In this document: positions 44,618 through 54,954 of the stretch, in pieces
How the letters are laid out: each line of letters starts with the position of its first letter
How positions within the stretch are numbered: position 1 is the stretch's first letter
Assembly: GCA_036873135.1 (NCBI GenBank)
Contig: JAPTYO010000002.1
Location: 23,896,452-23,960,451, forward strand
Source of the DNA: Clarkia xantiana subsp. parviflora
Taxonomy: Eukaryota > Streptophyta > Magnoliopsida > Myrtales > Onagraceae
Direction: 5' to 3'
Length of the DNA stretch: 64,000 nt
Notes under the pieces: generated by a model
Database searches by the model: none
What the model was told of the DNA's origin: nothing
The model's input: the letters and a program-made list of their open reading frames with translations, nothing else
Position numbers and translations under genes: made by a program

Positions 44618-44702
44618 GCATCTCTGGCGGGATTTGAACTCGGTTCATTCTTAGAAATACAACTCGATTTATACCAGTTGGTCCAACCAACTTTGAAATC
44701 CA
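44618..44702 (-). other. SINE-like B-box region
   Basis: The minus strand reads GAGTTCAAATCCC (B-box-like) about 45 bp downstream of GGTTGGACCAACTGG, a tRNA-like arrangement. The A box is poor, and a SINE tail is not evident. Confidence 0.3.
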
Positions 44703-44928
44703 ATACTTCCTCCTTTAACTAGAAGTTTTGAGTTCAAATTCAGCTCGTACCTTTATAATGGAAAAATATTCATGAATAACTCTTTATAATTTCGTTTATA
44801 TTCGAATTAATGGATCAAGTTTAATTACAACACCTAAAAAATTAGGTTCAATTTTAATACCTAAAAAATATTTGAGAGATGTTAATTCCAAAATTATTAT
44901 TTGAGCTAGGTCTGCCTAGGTTTAATGC

Positions 44929-45389
44929 AGCGTTATCATAATCGGATCGGACCAACGGTCCAACCGGATTTAAATCGGTGCCAACAACAATCCGGTTCAA
45001 ATAAAAACGGAGAATGTAAGTAAACTGAAGACTGAAGAGTGTAACCAGTTTTTGTCAGTCCCCCCTATCTATTGTTACTCTCTCTCACCCGCCCTCCCTT
45101 CCAATGACGTGTTTGACCTTTGTCAATACTTGTTTTCTGAGGTTTTCTTGGCCACAAACAGAGAAGCACATGATTCATGTTCCTAAACCCAAATCAATGT
45201 CGGATAGGTTAACTAAATGGGTTTTATTGTTTAATAGTATCATTAGAAAGCTACTACTATCGGATAGGTTAGAACCCTCCCTCCTTTTCTCACAGAACGG
45301 TCGGGCCGGATTTGAACCGGTTTGAATCGGCCGAATCGGGAACCAAACGTCTAGACGGTTCGATGCTCGGTCCGATTCTGATAACATTG
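44929..45389. mobile_element. hAT-like MITE, about 460 bp
   Basis: GTTATCATAATCGGATCGGACC at the left is mirrored by GGTCCGATTCTGATAAC at the right. The ends are rich in ACCGG/CCGAT words; the middle is unrelated. Flanks GTTTAATG and GTTCGATT agree in 5 of 8 positions, weak support. Confidence 0.5.
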
Positions 45390-45702
45390 GTTCGATTAGA
45401 TCGATTTGAAATTTTAAGATTAATTGAACAAAATTAGAAGTTTAAGATAAGTCGTGTGATTTTCACATACCATTTAACGACCAAAATTAACGATCAACTA
45501 ACAACAGACGAAATAAAAGTCTATAAAGTGCAAATGTATTACCCAAAAATTATTTAAAAAAAACTCTTGTATCAAAAACCAAAAAACGGTGAATCAAGTG
45601 GTACCAAAAATCCTTTTTTAACTTTAAAATTTTAATGTAAAAGTATTGGGGGTACTGTGACCTTTGTCTCTAAACTCCACCTAACTATCGAAGACTCAAT
45701 AA

Positions 45703-47532
45703 GAGCACTTCCAATAGTAGTGCCTAGTGCCTAGTTCCATGTTGTAAATTTATTATTGTAGAGAGTGCCTAGTGCCTAGTGCCATTTACTATTGGTCCCT
45801 ACTGGTAATGATTAAATAGACACTTGCATTTTCAATAGGAGTGCCTTGTTCCAAAATGGGAGTGCCTAGTTCCAATTTTTGCCACTGGACGCTGACTAGG
45901 CGCCACTAGGCGTGACTAGGATTACTAATATTACTGTTTTGCCATTATTGAGTGAATAGTGAAGTGGGACAGTGCCTACTAGTAGGAACTCCCAAGTTAC
46001 TGTTCATGTCGGTGCCAACTTTTTAATATTATTTTATTCGATTGTGTTGCTCATCTATTTGATTGTATATATATTCGGTTACGCTAAGTCAGATAGACAA
46101 GAGCCGTAATCAGTCATTTTGAATATTATGTAACATAAATAACGACACGAACCAAAATTACTACTTTTTAACTTTGAATCAATTTCGAAATTTCCATATC
46201 TAATTTGTTTATATGTTACCATGTTGTATAACCGTTAATTCTAAATTTTGAAATAGTATAACATTTCAAATTATTAAATATGAAAAATAATTACTACAAA
46301 ATATTATATTATTTTAATGCATATATATTTTTATATATTTTACGTATTATATTATATTATTATATGAAAGAAATATATCTTTACGATAAATTATTATAAA
46401 AATTATACTTTTAGAATGATGTATATATAATATATTTCTAATTTACATATATTGAAAATCATATATAAAAACACATGATTAATGCAATAATCAATTTACT
46501 AATATGATCATAAATGTACATAAACGTGAATATGTTGATGATGTTGAATTAATATATGTCAATCAACGTATAACAGATATACACTGATTATGGTGAAATA
46601 ATAGATTCAATGAATTTGATTGATCAATGTTATTATATCAACAATTATACTTATCAATCATTCTGCATGCCGCATGGGGACTGCACCTAAAAGTAATTTT
46701 ACCTTGGTCAAGTAACGTATAATTATTGCAATGAATTGACAATAGAGAACTATGGATATGCACGAACCGGTCGGACCCGAATATGTTCCGAACTGGATTG
46801 GTACTAATTAAAACAGTATGGTCCGGTCTGGACTGAATTTGAAATTAACACTAAAAATTCTGGACCGATTTTGGACTGGAACTGTAAAAAAAGTCTGGTT
46901 CGGTTCAAAACTGGTCCGACCCATTTTCCTATACAAATTTACCCTAATTAAAAAAAAAAAACGAAAAACCGATCCTCCGACAAAACTGATCCAGTTAAAA
47001 ACCAGTTCAAAACAGTCTGGTCCAGTCAAAAATCAATTTTTTGAGAAGTATATTACTGGTTTTTGGTCTGGTTCTCCTCTCGCATAATTGGTCTGTTTGG
47101 AACCGGTCCAGTCTATACCAGTTCCGAACCGACCGGACCGGTTATTTTCTTATCCCTATAGAATGTAAATTTTTATTAAAAAATTCAATTACATTTTTAT
47201 AATTTTGTATATATTTTTCCCTATTTTTTTTTAATTAAAACATCTAATACTTGAATCTCATTATTTATTCATGTCCGTATTTGTAAAAAAATATGAATAT
47301 ATAATTTATATATAATGATATATAATTTATATATAATGCAAAAATTATATTTGAATTATGAAATTATGTGGGTCCCAATGTAGAAGTGGAACTTGGCCTC
47401 CATTACTGGAGAGAGTGCCAATTTTACAGTGCCATTTACTGTAGCAAATACTGTAGCAGTGCCACTTTGATGAGTTGGCAGTGACGTGGCTGCTGATGTG
47501 GAGGCACTAGGCACTTCCTATTTGAAGTGCTC
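45703..47532. mobile_element. PIF/Harbinger-like MITE with TAA duplication (1.83 kb)
   Basis: Left end GAGCACTTCCAATAGTAGTG; the right end reverse complement is GAGCACTTCAAATAGGAAGT. TAA lies directly outside both ends (45700-45702 and 47533-47535), the duplication expected for PIF/Harbinger. Subterminal repeats of GTGCCTAGTGCC occur inside both ends. No transposase. About 400 bp of the length is a second insertion at 46751-47158. Confidence 0.78.
46751..47158. mobile_element. hAT-like MITE nested in the PIF-like MITE
   Basis: Ends TATGGATATG and (reverse complement) TAGGGATAAG, with ACCGGTC words just inside both, and a mosaic of GGTCCGG/CCAGT words inside. The flanking octamers agree only in TAGA, so the duplication has decayed or the edge is off. 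Confidence 0.5.
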
Positions 47533-47535
47533 TAA

Positions 47536-48012
47536 AGCCCCACTCCAATCTTATCATCTCTAAAATCGCAAATAGCATGCTGAAAATGTATTTCGTAAGA
47601 ATTAAGGCTCTATTTAGTTAAAGAGTTAGATAAACACATCCACAAATTTGAATAATATATTGATTAAAATTTGTAAGATCATAATTAGAACTGAGGGGAT
47701 GATTCTGAATCCAGTTATTTAGCAACAGAACTGAGGAAAACCCATGATTGATCGAATGCATTAAAAAACATTATGATATATGAATTTACTGATGAATGAA
47801 TGAATAGATTATAACAAAATGAAAAATTCCGGCTCCAATTACAAATTCCAACATTAATCAACATTGCAATCGTTTCATACCTAACTACTATAAGCAACAA
47901 TAATCCGATTAAACAGACGGGGGAATGCCCAAGATGTAAGCTTTTTCCGAACACCCCAACTATATACAATTGAATCTTCACCGACGGAGAATTGAAACAC
48001 AGATGGCCCCAT
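47536..48012. other. SAP downstream region
   Basis: Contains the 3' UTR of the SAP gene (immediately left of 48013 on the minus strand) and AT-rich sequence. No other gene seen. Confidence 0.45.
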
Positions 48013-48426
48013 TCAGAACCTGGCCACCTTGTCCGCCTTCACCACCGGGTTGGACTTGGCGATGGCGTCGCGGCCCGTCGTCTTGTAATCAAAGGAGCAC
48101 TCGTGTCGCTCAGGGTAGCGGTGGTCCCCACAGAACATGCTTCCGCACTTGCACTTGAACCCCGTCAGCCCCACCTTCTTGTTGCACGTCCCGCACCGAT
48201 TGGCCGCCTTGGCCTTCGGCGGCTCCTCACCCGCTACTTGCCCACGCGCCACCGCGAGGGAGATCTTGACGGCGGATGTCGTCTGCTCCTGGAGGGAGAC
48301 TTCCTTGTAGCACTTGGAGCAGAGATTCATGGTTGTAGGGTTCCCCCAGAAGCCGCAGTTGTTAACGCAGAGCTTCGGCTTGGAGAAGAATGGAAGGCTC
48401 GTACCGTCGTTCTGCTGCGAACTCAT
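48013..48426 (-). CDS. A20/AN1 zinc-finger stress-associated protein (SAP)
   Basis: A complete 137-residue intronless protein, ATG to TGA. The A20 finger is at 20-39 (C20, C24, C36, C39). The AN1 finger is at 78-110 with C78, C81, C92, C94, C99, H102, H108 and C110, the full C-X2-C-X10-C-X-C-X4-C-X2-H-X5-H-X-C set. The C-terminal FDYKTTGRDAIAKSNPVVKADK is the conserved end of plant SAPs. Length and layout are typical of this family. Plant SAPs are cytosolic or nuclear stress-response regulators; A20 domains bind ubiquitin and some have E3 ligase activity. The gene is GC-rich and undamaged. A 3-kb Helitron begins 167 bp upstream of the start codon. Which of the plant SAP paralogues it is cannot be told without a tree. 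Confidence 0.96.
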   Translation of the reverse strand: MSSQQNDGTSLPFFSKPKLCVNNCGFWGNPTTMNLCSKCYKEVSLQEQTTSAVKISLAVARGQVAGEEPPKAKAANRCGTCNKKVGLTGFKCKCGSMFCGDHRYPERHECSFDYKTTGRDAIAKSNPVVKADKVARF

Positions 48427-48593
48427 CTTGAATCGAGACTCTTTCTTGACGATGGTGCGAGCAGTCAGTCTATCGATCTCCGGACCGGACGAAAACTGAA
48501 AGTCGAAATCTGATTCTATATCGTAGTATGTCTGGCTGGCCTCTGGTATTTATGGAGTAGGTTAACCGACCTCTCTCTCTCTCCCTATCTATA
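48427..48593 (-). promoter_or_regulatory. SAP 5' leader and core promoter, truncated by a Helitron
   Basis: On the minus strand a TATA-like CCATAAATA sits at 48547-48555, about 120 bp before the ATG, giving a predicted leader near 90 bases. A GA/CT run (48571-48584) lies just upstream. The Helitron edge at 48594 leaves only about 38 bp of native sequence upstream of the TATA-like box. Confidence 0.55.
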
Positions 48594-48799
48594 TCCCTTT
48601 ACCAATATATTAAGTGTGTTGGGTCCTCACCCCATAAGTCACTTACTTTCAAAGGGTACAATATTTAAACCGGCAGCCAACCATCACTTTGAAACAGACC
48701 GTCTTGAACCGTCAACACCGAACCGGCAACAACAAAAAAATGACTGTTGAAAGGACAGCACTTTTCCAGCTTTCCTTACCAAACACCACAAACATGACT

Positions 48800-49781
48800 A
48801 TTCTCTGAAGATTAAAGTTATTCACTGTCGTCCGTTTGAGCGCCGCCCACCCCACGCACTTCATCTTTGTGCTCTATCACCGTCTGCTCTACAGTCGCCC
48901 ACTCTTGCGCTCTATCGCCATCCGCTCTTGCGATCTACCGCCATCCGCTCCTGCGATCTACCGACGTCTGCTCCTCCAACGCCAACCCGAATCTCCAAAA
49001 TTCAACCGCCCTCGTACTTCCGTATAGAGCAGGCCGACCACAGTTTGCGACTATCTGTTCCTTTGAAACAAGAGGGAAAAAGGGACTTTAGTGGTTGTTG
49101 AAGATTGTCTACATGATTGTGCCGCCTATGTCTGGTAAATATATATATATATTTGTTCTTGTTAAAAGATGACAATTTAACTATAATTGGTGTTGGAAAC
49201 ATCAAGGAAGGAATGCTTCCATTTGAGAATGGTTATTGCCGTAAATCTGTATTAGAAATTCAGTTTTATGGAGGATGTAACAGATAACATCCAAGTGGAA
49301 CTACAATCTCGCTTTGTGAAGCAATAATGCGACACTTTTTTTCATCATAATCATAATGAATGAGCTGCCCTTAGTTTTTTCCTAAAACAAATTGTTGATA
49401 TATTTCAAATTTCAAGTTGATTGACGGGACGACTTCTACGATGTTCAACTAAAGGACCGAAGTTTAACATGGTAAACAAACTATAGTTGTTTGCAAGACA
49501 TAAATTGATGAAGTTGTAGTTCTATACATTTAGTTTAAATAACTGAGTTATTATTGTTGATAAAAAGGAACTCGGAATTGATTGAAACTCTGGAGTTGGT
49601 AAATCTTTTGATAAACTCGTTTATTTCCTAGCATTCTTCTCAAGCGATGAAAGAAAATAGGGGAGACCACCGTGCCCATGAAGATTTCACGGATACCAGT
49701 ATGTTTTATTCTATTTATTCTTTGATAATGTAGATATATTTATAATTAACCATTCATTTTCATAATATTCTATTTGACAGA
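48800..49781. other. Helitron internal sequence before the NOP58 piece
   Basis: Includes tandem-like words CTCTTGCGCTCTATCGCCATC at 48900-48960 (CGCTCTTGCGATCTACCGCC repeated about three times). No host gene recognised. The stretch 49640-49700 could be an exon-like fragment (ending CCAGTATGTTT), source unknown. Confidence 0.4.
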
Positions 49782-50916
49782 TATTGCCAGACGAGGTGAG
49801 GGTAAACTTGAAGGAAGCATCAATGATCTCAATTGGAACTGAAGTCAGTGACCTTGAGTTGATGAATATTATTGAGCTGTGTGACCAGGTGTTGTCTCTG
49901 TAGGATTACAGAGCTAGACTCTGTGATTACTTGAAGAGTCGAATGAACACAATTGCACCAAACTTGACAGCCATGGTTAGAGAGCCTTTTCATGTTCGCT
50001 TAATTGCACATAGAGGCAGCTTGGTTAACCTTGCCAAGCAGCCACGTAGCACCATCCAAATCCTTGTTGCAGAAGAGGCACTCTTCAGAACACTAAAGAC
50101 AAAACACGCCACCCCTAAATACAGACTTATTTATCATGCATCCTTGATTGGTCAGGCTGCCCGAAAGACCAAATGAAAGATGTCACGATCTTTTGCTGCC
50201 AAAACTGCCTTGGCTATTCGGTATGATGCCCTAACAGATGACCCCGTTAACACAATGGAGCTGGAGCATCGTGCGAAGGTTTGTAAAAAAAAAAAAAATT
50301 GGTAAAGTTGTGCAATACTTGGTTTCTTTACATTAATACCCTTGATGGGTAAAGTTTGAGGAACCTTGAGGGCAGAGAGTTGGGCAAGTGTGCTGGATCT
50401 ACTAAGGGCAAACATAATATTGAAGTCTATATTGACAAGGACCGTAAGGGGTCTGCCGGGGGACTAATTACTCCAGCCAAGGTTTGTACTTTGTAGTATA
50501 TATATATACAAATATTGGTATATGTTTTTCGGGGTTTGTTAAATGAATGAAGTAGCGATGGTTACTTGTTTGGTTTGGCTGTATAGGCAATAATCCTGCA
50601 GTAGACTCCACTATGGGGCAAGCATTAGATGCTGTTGCCGCCGAAAATGAGGAGGAAACAGTGACTAAGAAGAAGGAGAAAGAGAAGAAGAAAAAGAAAT
50701 CCGATGAAGCTGACATGGCTGCTGATGAAGATGTTGAAGGAGAGACTGCAAAGAAGGAAGATGAGAAGAAGAAAGACAAAGAAGAAAAGGTTGTCGAAGA
50801 TGGTTAGAAGAGCAATTAGAAGAAGAGAAAGCATACAGATGTTGAAGAAGAAGTCGTCGACCAAACACCGAGCAAGAAGAAAGACAAGGAGAAGATAAAA
50901 AAAAGCGATGAGTGAA
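49782..50916 (+). pseudogene. Captured NOP58/NOP5 nucleolar protein fragment
   Basis: Exon-like blocks of NOP58, a core box C/D snoRNP protein: 49782-50278 ([59 protein letters not shown]), about 50356-50481 (LRNLEGRELGKCAGS) and 50587-50916 with the Lys-rich tail (KKKEKEKKKKK, then VVDQTPSKKKDKEK). Between them GT...AG introns are retained (50279 to about 50355, 50482-50586), so it is not a cDNA copy. In-frame stops at 49901-49903 and about 50174, and a frame change near 50807, break it. The N-terminal NOP5NT part is missing. It lies inside the Helitron in the same direction. Confidence 0.85.
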
Positions 50917-51626
50917 GAAGGGCATTCGATGTCAAACAGTTTTGGTGGTCTCAGTTGTAAAATCAGATGCTGTCTCTGGAAAAACTTTTTGTTTTAGTTA
51001 TGATGATGAATGTTTTAGGCTTTTAACTATATGTATGTAGTAGTGGAAGGTATGGATGTACCCTTTATTTTTTTTGTTCAACTTTTTTTTTTTTATGAAC
51101 GAACGTGGGTGTTGCAGCTACTAGACAATGCACCAGTTCTGTAATTCATATGACTAATTACAACTATTTTATTTAACAATAATAATGTATTCTTCATTTT
51201 ATTGGAAAGGCTTTTCCATTGAATAGATATAATAGAACAAATTAAAAAGGGCTACGACAACCTTATTACCCTTAAATAGATCTACATGATCGTTAGAGGT
51301 TTGTATAGTTGGAACTGAGTGCTAAAACGTTGTGACAGACACTTATTCGGATAAAATCATCCCAGATATACTTGTTTTTTTTTTTTTTCTGTTGACAATC
51401 ATGGGATGCATAACGGTTTGGGACCATAAGTTCATTGGCACACTCAGAAAAGCTGACCTTTACACATAATTTCCAAACTCGTGATAGTAATGAAAAACAA
51501 TTTTTTTCTTAATTAGTAAATTTTGAATGTGTTACTTATATTTTCTTGTTTACAAAACAACATAAAATTATACCGTTTTTATATTGTTAAAGACATGCGC
51601 ATGCAACGCATGCGCGAAGATAACTA

Positions 51627-51627
<1 letters not shown>

Positions 51628-51669
<42 letters not shown>
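51628..51669. repeat. (TA)n microsatellite at the Helitron 3' edge
   Basis: About 20 TA units directly after CTAG. Helitrons insert at AT dinucleotides, so this run may be the target. Confidence 0.85.
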
Positions 51670-51671
<2 letters not shown>

Positions 51672-52467
51672 CTAAATCTATCTAATCTAAATTTAAATAA
51701 TCTAAATAATATAATTAATCATTTTACACTCTTCAGGATACAGTGTGAAGAAATTCAACATAACGTTTCTTCTTCTGCCTGCAAAGAAATTCAATAATAA
51801 AATCAGTAACTTCCACTTCAATGACCATATCAATAAATAGGAAGACGAAGAGACATCGCATTCAATATGTTTCAGTTTAGTATAGAAATGAAATTCCTAT
51901 ATATAACCATGCTTAGGAAACAGAGGGCAAAAGATTTTCAATTTTTTCCCAGTCATAATGAGAACAACCAAACATTATTCAGATGAAATGCTAAAATCAA
52001 TGACAGAGACAACACTCACTTGTAATTGGAATGGAATGAGGCGTTGCGTTACAAGAAGAGGGACAAACAGATCTAACGTTTTAGGTGGAGACCTCGGTTT
52101 TGGTTCAATCGACCCAGATCTAACGTTTTAAGCTAGGGTCTGGGTTCAGTCGACCCAGATCTAACCTTTTAGGCTCGTGTCTGGGTTCACTCGACCCATA
52201 TCTAACATCTTAGGTTGTCCGTTCTTACGCCGCATGTCAGTCGTTCGCATGCCGTTCATCATCCGCTCCCCACCACATGTCCAACTCAAAGTGACGGTCA
52301 AAATCCGAGATCGAAGAGATGCGTAGGTGGAATATCATTCGTTCACCGAAAAATCCACCGACTTCAAACAATTGAACTTGAGTTTGAACTCCGGGAATTT
52401 ATGTGGATACTGAGCAATTTGATGTGTACTTTAATAGGGCATATGAGAAATTATTGAATACATCGGA
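51670..52467. other. Region with imperfect 41-47 bp repeats, no gene recognised
   Basis: CAGATCTAACGTTTTAGG-like blocks begin at 52068, 52115, 52156 and 52197 with GGTTCANTCGACCCA between them. An open frame at 52215-52457 has no recognised domain. Confidence 0.55.
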
Positions 52468-52600
52468 TCCAACACGTGGATCCGATGTGGTGCACCTCTA
52501 GCCAATAAAAAACTGACATTTGTCACAGAATGGCTGACACATGTACACATGTCCAATTTTTATTGGCTGGAGGTGCACCACATCGGATCCACGTGTTGGA
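52468..52600. repeat. Near-perfect hairpin, 44-bp arms
   Basis: Left arm begins TCCAACACGTGGATCCGATG; the right arm ends with its reverse complement. Across 44 bp the only difference is one position that would pair as G-U in RNA. The loop is about 45 bases and itself contains smaller inverted words. Both arms contain the CACGTG hexamer. Likely a very young or very small MITE. Confidence 0.85.
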
Positions 52601-52781
52601 GATGAGAGTATAGAGAAAAGTAGAGAAAAGAGCAGTAAGGAAGATAAATGAAAGATCTACTCTACTGCGGCGGAGAAAACTAAAGAAGGCTTGATGATGG
52701 ACATACTAGGGTTTCCTGACATATATTATATATAATAATAATATATATATATTTAAAAAATTGAACTACTTTTTAGATATG

Positions 52782-52816
<35 letters not shown>

Positions 52817-53198
52817 TTTTAGTGATAATTTCAATGTTATTTTTTAAGTTTTTACCAAAGACAATTTTTCGTTAAAAATAAAATATTATTTTTGGCTAAT
52901 AGTTAAAAATAAATAAATTAAAAGTGTTCAAAGTATGAATAATTAAATTTATAAGAATAAATATTCAATTGTTTAATAATATTCCAAGATTACTCAATTG
53001 AATTTTTTGTTTAGTACTATGTGTTGCACGGATAACTATATTTTATTTCTTATAAGAATTATATTTTCTTCTAATTATGCACATTGATTTTAAACCCCCA
53101 CGCAACGCGGAAAAATTCACCCAACTTAGCTTTATTCGAAATTATTCACTTACATCAAATTTTACTCTATATATGTTAATAAATATCTATAATGATAA

Positions 53199-53227
53199 CC
53201 CGCGCTGCGCGCGGGTGAAGCACCTAA
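53199..53227 (+). mobile_element. Helitron 3' end (second family)
   Basis: Hairpin CCCGCGC-TGC-GCGCGGG (53199-53215, with an extra A-T pair outside) is followed by TGAAGCAC and CTAA before T. The matching 5' end was not found; it may lie near 51670 or further left. Confidence 0.55.
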
Positions 53228-53936
53228 TAATATATAATTATGGAGTAACATCTAAAATTAAGTAGTAATATATATAAAAAATTTATTATCATTGAATCAA
53301 CTCATTCACTATCTCTCTTGATGACTTGTAATTATCCATCTAAGCTTCTCTAATAACTTAGATGATCTATAAGCATTCTCATGTTCTACAACCCGTTTTT
53401 TTTTTCTTAAGCGTTACAAAGTGTGAAATTAATCACCACACATAAGCCTCTTTAAGTGAAATGTTAGTGATTCCGATGTTTAGCATCTGAATTGTTCCGA
53501 CTGTGAGGGAAAAATAAAAAATCCCAAAAGTTGACACTAATTACAGGTCATGCCACTGAGAGAGAATTCGTGATCTCTCGGAATCTAGTTTCGGATTCCG
53601 TATCACACCTCCCTCTATAATAGATTATATGATCTCTAAGCATTCTCCTCACTAAAGAATCTTATAAAAATAGATGGAAATTAACAATTCACATGCATTT
53701 TGTTCAAACAATATCTCTTATTTTTCTTTATTAAAGAATCGAATGGAAATAGATGGAAACAACAATTTTGATCAATTGTCTCGAAACACGATCTCTTCTC
53801 TTTCTTTATTCTTTATACATCTTTGAACTGATTAAATTTGGCTGATCTCGAAGTAAATAGGTATTTGAAATTGTACATATAATATATTTTTATATGTTTG
53901 TTTAACTATGTTTTTAGTGCTCTCACTCTCATTCAC
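53228..53936. other. Intergenic, no gene recognised
   Basis: AT-rich, nothing supported. Confidence 0.45.
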
Positions 53937-53955
53937 TTTTTTTTTTTGTGCCAAA
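53937..53955 (-). mobile_element. 19-bp micro-insertion of an L1 tail, reverse orientation
   Basis: Poly(T) then GTGCCAAA between ACTCTCATTCAC (53925-53936) and ACTCTTATTCAC (53956-53967), a 12-bp duplication with one mismatch. Minus strand: TTTGGCAC plus poly(A). Confidence 0.65.
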
Positions 53956-54157
53956 ACTCTTATTCACGTTCAATTTCTTTTTCATTTACATGTTAATCAT
54001 TTTGCATCCTCTCATTAGAAAGTTGATATCGCACCATAAAAAATTATTTAACAAATTACACTAAAATACATGAAGATTAAAAATTAAAACACATATAATA
54101 AACACGTTAAAAATAATAATGATACAAATATTAGTAGTTCCTATGAAATACCATTTA

Positions 54158-54843
54158 TCTATATATAATATATTTTGGATTAAACCTCTATAATGATGAC
54201 AAATAATCAAATTATACAAATCTATCGATCCACGTAATCCATGATTTACACCTACCTATGTGACATCACTTTTGTGCATATGTGGATATGTTAAAATTGG
54301 TAGTTACAATTTTTAGTATGTTACATAACAATTTTAATTAATCATTGCTAAAAAACTAAACTAAAATAAACTCACTTATGTGTAAATAATAAATTATATT
54401 TAAAATTATTACCTAAAATACTAATTAAAATTTTAACTATAAATTCAACGTATAAACTACTATCAAAGATATGTATATGATATATAAAAAATCTATCGGA
54501 TACTACTATCATAAGAGTATATGGTTAACAATAACATTTGGTAAATTTTTTTTTTTTTTTAATATTTTGATGGTTTGTTATGAGTATATCCATAAATTGT
54601 AGTATCATATGTATAAACCTATTAACAAACAAATAAAACTTTTTTTCACACACGTTAACATAGAATAATATAAGTTTATATATACACATTAACTAATAGT
54701 AGTTTTCATCTGCATTGAATAAATTATTTCAAATAAAAAAGACCAATCAAATTAATTATCAACATCAAATTTTAATTTCCGTAATACCCTAATAATTATA
54801 TAAACAAATTATGTACCGCACAACGCGCGGGTCAACCACCTAG
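54158..54843 (+). mobile_element. Possible short Helitron (second family)
   Basis: The 3' end is reasonable: GCGCGGG then TCAACCAC and CTAG before T (54827-54843), similar in wording to the end at 53227; the stem is imperfect. The 5' end at TCTATATATAATATATTTTG after A is only a candidate. Confidence 0.4.
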
Positions 54844-54954
54844 TATATATATAATCTTCGTGATTCTCTCCCTCTCCTTAGGGTTTCTCGCCGGCCGAAA
54901 TCCGAACCGCCTCCATTCCTTTCTTCACGCGTGCCTCTTTTCGATTCCCGAAGC

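Larger units (their letters stand above)
48594..51627 (+). mobile_element. Non-autonomous Helitron (3.03 kb) carrying a NOP58 fragment
   Basis: Starts TCCCTTTACCAATATATTAA after A and ends CTAG before T, the Helitron rule. Near the 3' end a perfect 8-bp stem (GCGCATGC-AAC-GCATGCGC, 51597-51615) lies 8 bases before CTAG. The 5' end matches that of the Helitron at 61964 (ACCAATAT...GTCCTCACCCC). There is no Rep/helicase. The cargo is a piece of a NOP58 gene with introns. Confidence 0.8.

Noticed and set aside
47992..48513. Plus-strand 173-codon frame across the SAP gene
   Set aside because: Mirror of the real minus-strand SAP coding sequence with no recognisable domain.
49640..49700. First exon of a captured gene before the NOP58 piece
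   Set aside because: A GT-like border follows, but the coding text matches no NOP58 segment I recognise.
50613..50807. Lys/Glu-rich small protein as an independent gene
   Set aside because: It is the C-terminal tail exon of the captured NOP58 piece.
52760..52825. Another L1 micro-insertion at the T30 run
   Set aside because: The flanking CTTTTTAG words do not sit at the insertion edges, so no true duplication.
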